This document shows, one piece after another, positions 59,750 through 64,000 of a stretch of DNA of 64,000 nucleotides. This stretch comes from Sipunculus nudus. Taxonomy: Eukaryota > Annelida > Sipuncula > Golfingiida > Sipunculidae. Each line of letters begins with the position of its first letter. Positions within the stretch are counted from its first letter, which is position 1. The position numbers were made by a program, and so were the translations under genes. The notes beneath the pieces are model-generated. The model ran no database searches. It had not been told where the DNA came from and was given only the letters and a program-made list of their open reading frames with translations. The stretch is from NCBI GenBank assembly GCA_026874595.1, contig CM049313.1, positions 74,702,659 to 74,766,658 of the forward strand, written 5' to 3'.

Positions 59750-60362
59750 AGCGACCGCGTGGAGCGCTGATTCCAAGAGACTCCGGTCCTGTGAATGCTA
59801 TTAAGACGGCCATCTGCCCTGTCGTTTGGATCTCAGAGCAGATATTGATTGGAGAATCCTTCCTTGGCGTCTTGGTTGAAACACTAGGATTCCAGAAGAA
59901 GAGGACTCCAGAAGACGGGCGTGCAGGGAACAGACCGCTTGTTTTATTATCCGTGTACTGCCGCCGCGTCCTCCCGAACCTCTGTACTTCACAACCATGT
60001 CTACAATCGATCTACGTGCAGCCCGCTAAGCTTTGGTCGATACCGGCTTCTGTGTCCACTAATACCCAAAGAGAACCGAGAGCGCGACGCGCGGGCATTT
60101 CTGTATCAGCACTGCTGCTGCGACCGCTGGGGTTACACTGAATGCTGAAAGCCGCAGCGCTGTTACTTCTGAGCCAGCCTCACCCCGGCCTCTCTGGTGC
60201 TCAGCGACCGTCCTGCCAACGACCAACCACGGCCACCGCAGAAGTGACTGGAATGCGGTGGGATCTCTCTCTCAAAAGGGTGTACACTATCTGAAACCAC
60301 TCGTTAATTTAAAGACCAGGCCATTGCTGATATTAAATCTCGCGCTCGGACCTCAGCTGCAG
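59750..60362 (+). other. Candidate 5' non-coding first exon ending in a strong splice donor
   Basis: This block is clearly richer in CG dinucleotides than its flanks and ends CTGCAG|GTAAGTCAG, a near-ideal splice donor with GT at 60363-60364. Frames are open for only 116 codons (59791-60141) and 75 codons, both with short upstream reading and stops before the donor, so a spliced 5' untranslated exon fits better than a coding one. The start is not defined; I took the rise in CpG. No acceptor or coding exon is recognisable to 64000, which would imply a long first intron. It could also be an unrelated CpG-rich repeat with a chance donor. Confidence 0.4.
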
Positions 60363-62220
60363 GTAAGTCAGTTACTGCATGTTTTGTACAGTCTGTATTA
60401 CACCTTCGAGTTGTTACACTTGTACAGTATATATAAACTTTACACGATACGAATACTAGTTTACAAGTACGGCGGGGTAACTTCCTTCATGTAAGATAGG
60501 TCTGTGTGTGTATGTGCCATACAACTTGTACTTATCTGCTGTTTATCAACGGCCAAGCAGGGCGTGTTTTACAACTACAGGTGCAATTTAGCTTCGGAGG
60601 CAAATCAACATAAAAACCATTTGTTAAACTATCATGCTTATCTCCAAGGGATTCGACCGGGGGGTGGGGGGGGGCAGATGGAGGTTAGAATGCTGTATCC
60701 CCGGATCCCACTGAACCCTCTGCTACCATTCTAAACCCCAGTGTCAGACCAAACACCATTGCACAAGTGAGACAAAACAGGCTTAAGAAAAAGTGGGGTG
60801 AAAGGGGAACCCCCCCCCCCCCCCACACCGACACCAACCCCCATCCCTCCTTAACACCACCACCAACACACACGCTGGTCCACCATGAACATAAGGTCCA
60901 TCAAATTTTGGATAATTCTTTTCTTTAATGGTATGTGTGCCTCCCCTCTGAGGGGGCCGGTGTTGGATGGAGGGGGAAGTTTACCCTTCACAAATATGAC
61001 TATATTTATATATACATGATATATTATGTTGCTGCCCATCCGCCTTAATAACCCCCCCCCCCGGTCTGGAATTCTGGCTCCCTGCCTATTAGAGACATAT
61101 CTAAGCGTGTATCCCGTTGGACTCGCTCGGGACGGAGTAATCACCAGAGATGTTCTATTACCGTTGAGACCTCCTGGCCTTTCATCAATACCAACTCATT
61201 TCCTTTGACGCCATGTAATTACGTTAACTCCACGAACGACAATGAAAACATCCCCGCTTTGAGTGTCAGGGTATCTTCAGTTGTCTTTGTGGTTTGGGAT
61301 GGGAAACCGGGCTGCGAATATATAATACCACAAATATTACCAAGATACGATTACGTTACAAACTTCTATCGCTTACATATGTGAATTTATATATCTTACT
61401 TTTTTTATTAATTTGAAGGTATGTCAATAATGTATCCTGATACCATTAAACATACCAGATATCAATGAATCGCATGAATTAATACATGGTCAGGATATAT
61501 GCACGGCATTTATGAAGCTATTAGGTGTTACCTTTATTATTTCAGGTTAAAGAGGTTTATGCAAAAATATAGTTTATCTTGAAAACATTTAGATATACAT
61601 GCCAAGAACTGATGATTTGAAATAAGTCTGTTTATACGTGTTATGTGACGTATCGGAGAGTGGACACGTGATACGCATTTAAAATATGAGACAACGGTAA
61701 AGTTGTTATCGCGGTAAGGTCACACTTGATCTTCACAATTGTAGGTACATAACTGTAACGAATTTAATTATGTAAAAATTGACTCACAGGATGTCTGTGT
61801 TCCCTTATAAAGAACTTACATAACACCCGCCTAAAGAAGTCACCGTCCGTTCACCACTTTCGCATAATAAAACACTGGACAACACCGAGCAAGTATACCA
61901 CACATATAACAGTCGGCATGCTGTGGAGAGAGCAATCCACACCGGAGATATCATACACAGTGGAAAAACCACACGCCCTGGGATACCGTACAACAACACA
62001 TCACAGCTCTTCCATGGTTAATCCATCAGTTGATTGGGATCAGCAACATAACGCAAGCCTCTTGTAGATAATGAAACTGTCACTCAATTGATGACCGATT
62101 ACACTTTAAAGATACTATCTACATAATTCCGAGTAGCTGATATGAAGAAACAATGTAATTATGTTCACTTGACACAGTTGATGTGCTGTCGACAAGACAA
62201 AACTAACCAACACATTGCAT
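60363..62220. other. Unannotated stretch, possible first intron
   Basis: G and C runs lie at 60666-60674, 60810-60824 and 61053-61062, with GGATCC near 60703. TGTG strings and short frames are present, none recognisable. If the donor at 60363 is real, this is intron. Confidence 0.35.
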
Positions 62221-62224
62221 AGGT

Positions 62225-62531
62225 GGGCATAAACGATATAACAATGCACCAATATCAAGACGAAATCGTTTTTTTCCCATCGTAGCGATAACATAATATT
62301 ACAGGTGACAGAATGCAGATATATAAAAAAATGATCTCATGTCACATATATAATGTGTCGATATCACGAAGTTATCACATACCACAAATCGTAGGTATAT
62401 AAAAAAGAGCTCATGTCACATGACGTGTCGGTAGCACAGAGATATCACATCTAACAGAACATAGCGATATAAAATAGTTACCAAACACTACAGAATGTAG
62501 CGAAATAAAGTAGATATCAGTGTTATCACAT
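62225..62531. repeat. Degenerate tandem repeat, about 70-76 bp units
   Basis: Units marked by (G/T)AGNNATATA(A)AAA followed by CTCATGTCACAT and ending near ATCACAT. Starts are at about 62315, 62391 and 62462, with weaker partners at about 62224 and 62282. The best pair is 62315 and 62391. Confidence 0.6.
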
Positions 62532-62964
62532 GAAATTGTTCGATCAGCTACATCTTGAACATGGCCGTTTTCGCGGACGTCTGCCGCAGATACCAGAGAA
62601 ATGCACACAGACGGGTCCGCCCATACACAATCATACTATAATTCACGGGAATCTGTTTGTCTGTCTGTCCGGATTCATTCGCACGCTAGGGATCGCACGG
62701 TCGTCAAACTTCGTGGGAGGGTGCATCTTGGTCCGGGGAAGAACGAGTTTATATTTTTTAGGCGTTTGGTAAAGAAATCGCCTTGAAATCGATAAAAATA
62801 TTTTGGGTTTAATACCTGCGGTGTGCCGTGGCCATTCTCACATAGTGCGCCCACGTGGTCCTCAATCTCCTCTCGCTAACCAATCAAATCAAACCTGACA
62901 TAGTCTGCCAAACATTCACTACGCATCGGCCTTTTGTAAGCAGTCTGCTAAAGTCAACACAAAT

Positions 62965-63150
62965 GAATGTTGTTGTGGGTTGACCGCTGGGACGAATTTA
63001 GACCGGGAACATCTCGCCACTGCCCATATCGGCAATATGTCCCCCAATTTTTGCACAAGTGAACCATGTTGCGGGTTAATCGTTGGGACGATTTTGCACG
63101 CGCAACATCTCACCCCTCGCCAAATCGCCAACATGTCCCGCAATTTGTGT
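62965..63150. repeat. Two-unit tandem duplication, period 96 bp
   Basis: GAATGTTGTTGTGGGTTGACC... (62965) aligns without gaps to GAACCATGTTGCGGGTTAATC... (63061), through GGGACGA, AACATCTC, CGCCA, AATATGTCCC/ACATGTCCC and CAATTT. About three quarters of positions match by eye. The period is a multiple of three, so the minus-strand frame (62919-63143) repeats in protein too, with paired CKIVPTINPQHGSLV- and SKFVPAVNPQQHSFV-like segments. The plus-strand frame (62980-63387, 135 codons) also reads through. Confidence 0.75.
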
Positions 63151-64000
63151 CAGTCCATTTCAAACGCGCACGCCAAGTCAGTGCTTACTCATAATTTAAG
63201 AAAAGTGTGGTATATTATAGTTATTCTAAATGGATCAGGAATGATGCTCGCGGCGTGTTTATCTTCTCGGAGCACACCTGTCGCGCCCACGTACTGTTTC
63301 TCTAATCATTGTCAGGTTATCACTCACAAACTGGCAATAAACACAGCGCCGGACATCGCTCCCATAAAAATGATTGACAGAAAGTAGGGTCGTAACTCTT
63401 ATTTACAGCCATGACGAGAATTCTCTCACCATTTTGTATACCCCTGCCAATGATCCATCTTGAAATTCGTTTATTCGTCGGAATTGATCCGTTTACATAG
63501 TGACACTGCCGCGCTCGCTGGCTCCGGGACGCGTAAATCAAATGCACATGAGATGATATTGAGAAATCCTGGGATGGCGATGAAGAAAGAACACTAAGCA
63601 AGATGCTATCGACTCAGAATCCATCGGGACTGATCACATGACGGGCCCATGTGATAAACAGCGGGACATCATGCTTGCTTCGCTTATTTCGAGTTTTCCA
63701 TTTATTATGCGCCCCCTGGGCTTATGGATAGATTCCGGGTTGCCGTGAGCACATACATTGAGCTTCCGGTACCACCCCCAGCGTTATCCTGGGAACTGTA
63801 ACAGTATTATAGGGACTGGGCTTCATAGCTGAAGATACTTGCCGAGTCCTCTGCTGAGCCATAATGGTGAAATCCCAACAAATAAAGATTTCAACACAAG
63901 CTTAGAGATTTACTCCAATATCTGACGTCGATAAACAAAGATATGCCCTAGAACCTCTTATAATAATAAGAGAAAAAACACTGATCCCACTCTACACATG
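63151..64000. other. Unannotated stretch, mixed composition
   Basis: No supported gene. The plus-strand frame from 62980 continues to 63387. CpG-rich strings lie at 63505-63535. No splice signals are strong enough to call. Confidence 0.35.

Overview
The window is AT-rich eukaryotic DNA with no complete protein-coding gene that I can support. It is packed with microsatellites and eroded transposable elements. The mix fits a marine invertebrate, most likely a mollusc and probably a bivalve. The clue is two copies of an element whose ends carry a CCCATGGG palindrome next to GCTCAGCTGAC and, at the other end, (GACA/GACG)n followed by a hairpin at GTCAGCTGAGC; I associate these ends with bivalve genomes. 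That assignment is recalled, not searched. The window reads as one long intergenic or intronic stretch.

Layout. 1-12.5 kb: microsatellites, a worn tRNA-type SINE (1.04-1.43 kb), two copies of a short G/C-run element with GGATCC ends, and the first copy of a dispersed GGGTATGCG family. 12.56-13.37 kb: an 810-bp solo LTR with a 4-bp target duplication, next to a cluster of five ATCGAT sites. 16.2-16.7 kb: a full-length member of the 1-kb SINE family, with an A-rich tail and a perfect 13-bp target duplication. 20.9-21.4 kb: degenerate tandem units of about 150 bp. 22.9-23.9 kb: an old interspersed repeat plus a second tRNA-SINE family. 25.5-27.9 kb: a 2.4-kb element made of seven units of about 336 bp between special ends, the most structured object in the window. 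30.9-38.6 kb and 42.3-43.4 kb: three dead L1/Tx1-type LINEs, all on the minus strand. One keeps recognisable ORF1, endonuclease and reverse transcriptase parts. 43.5-47.8 kb: three more GGGTATGCG copies. 53.6-55.15 kb: an inverted copy of the 25.5-kb element, apparently with a GC-rich nested hairpin block inside. 58.4-59.2 kb: a second LTR of the 12.56-kb family, in opposite orientation.

The right-hand end looks closest to a gene. A TATA/initiator pair lies at 57.31-57.33 kb. A CpG-richer block at 59.75-60.36 kb ends in a strong CAG|GTAAGT splice donor and could be a non-coding first exon on the plus strand. No coding exon follows that I can recognise. Most open frames longer than 60 codons are shadows of repeats or the expected chance yield of 64 kb. 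The possible novelty here is architectural (tandem-core elements, nested inverted repeats, paired solo LTRs); I see no new protein system.
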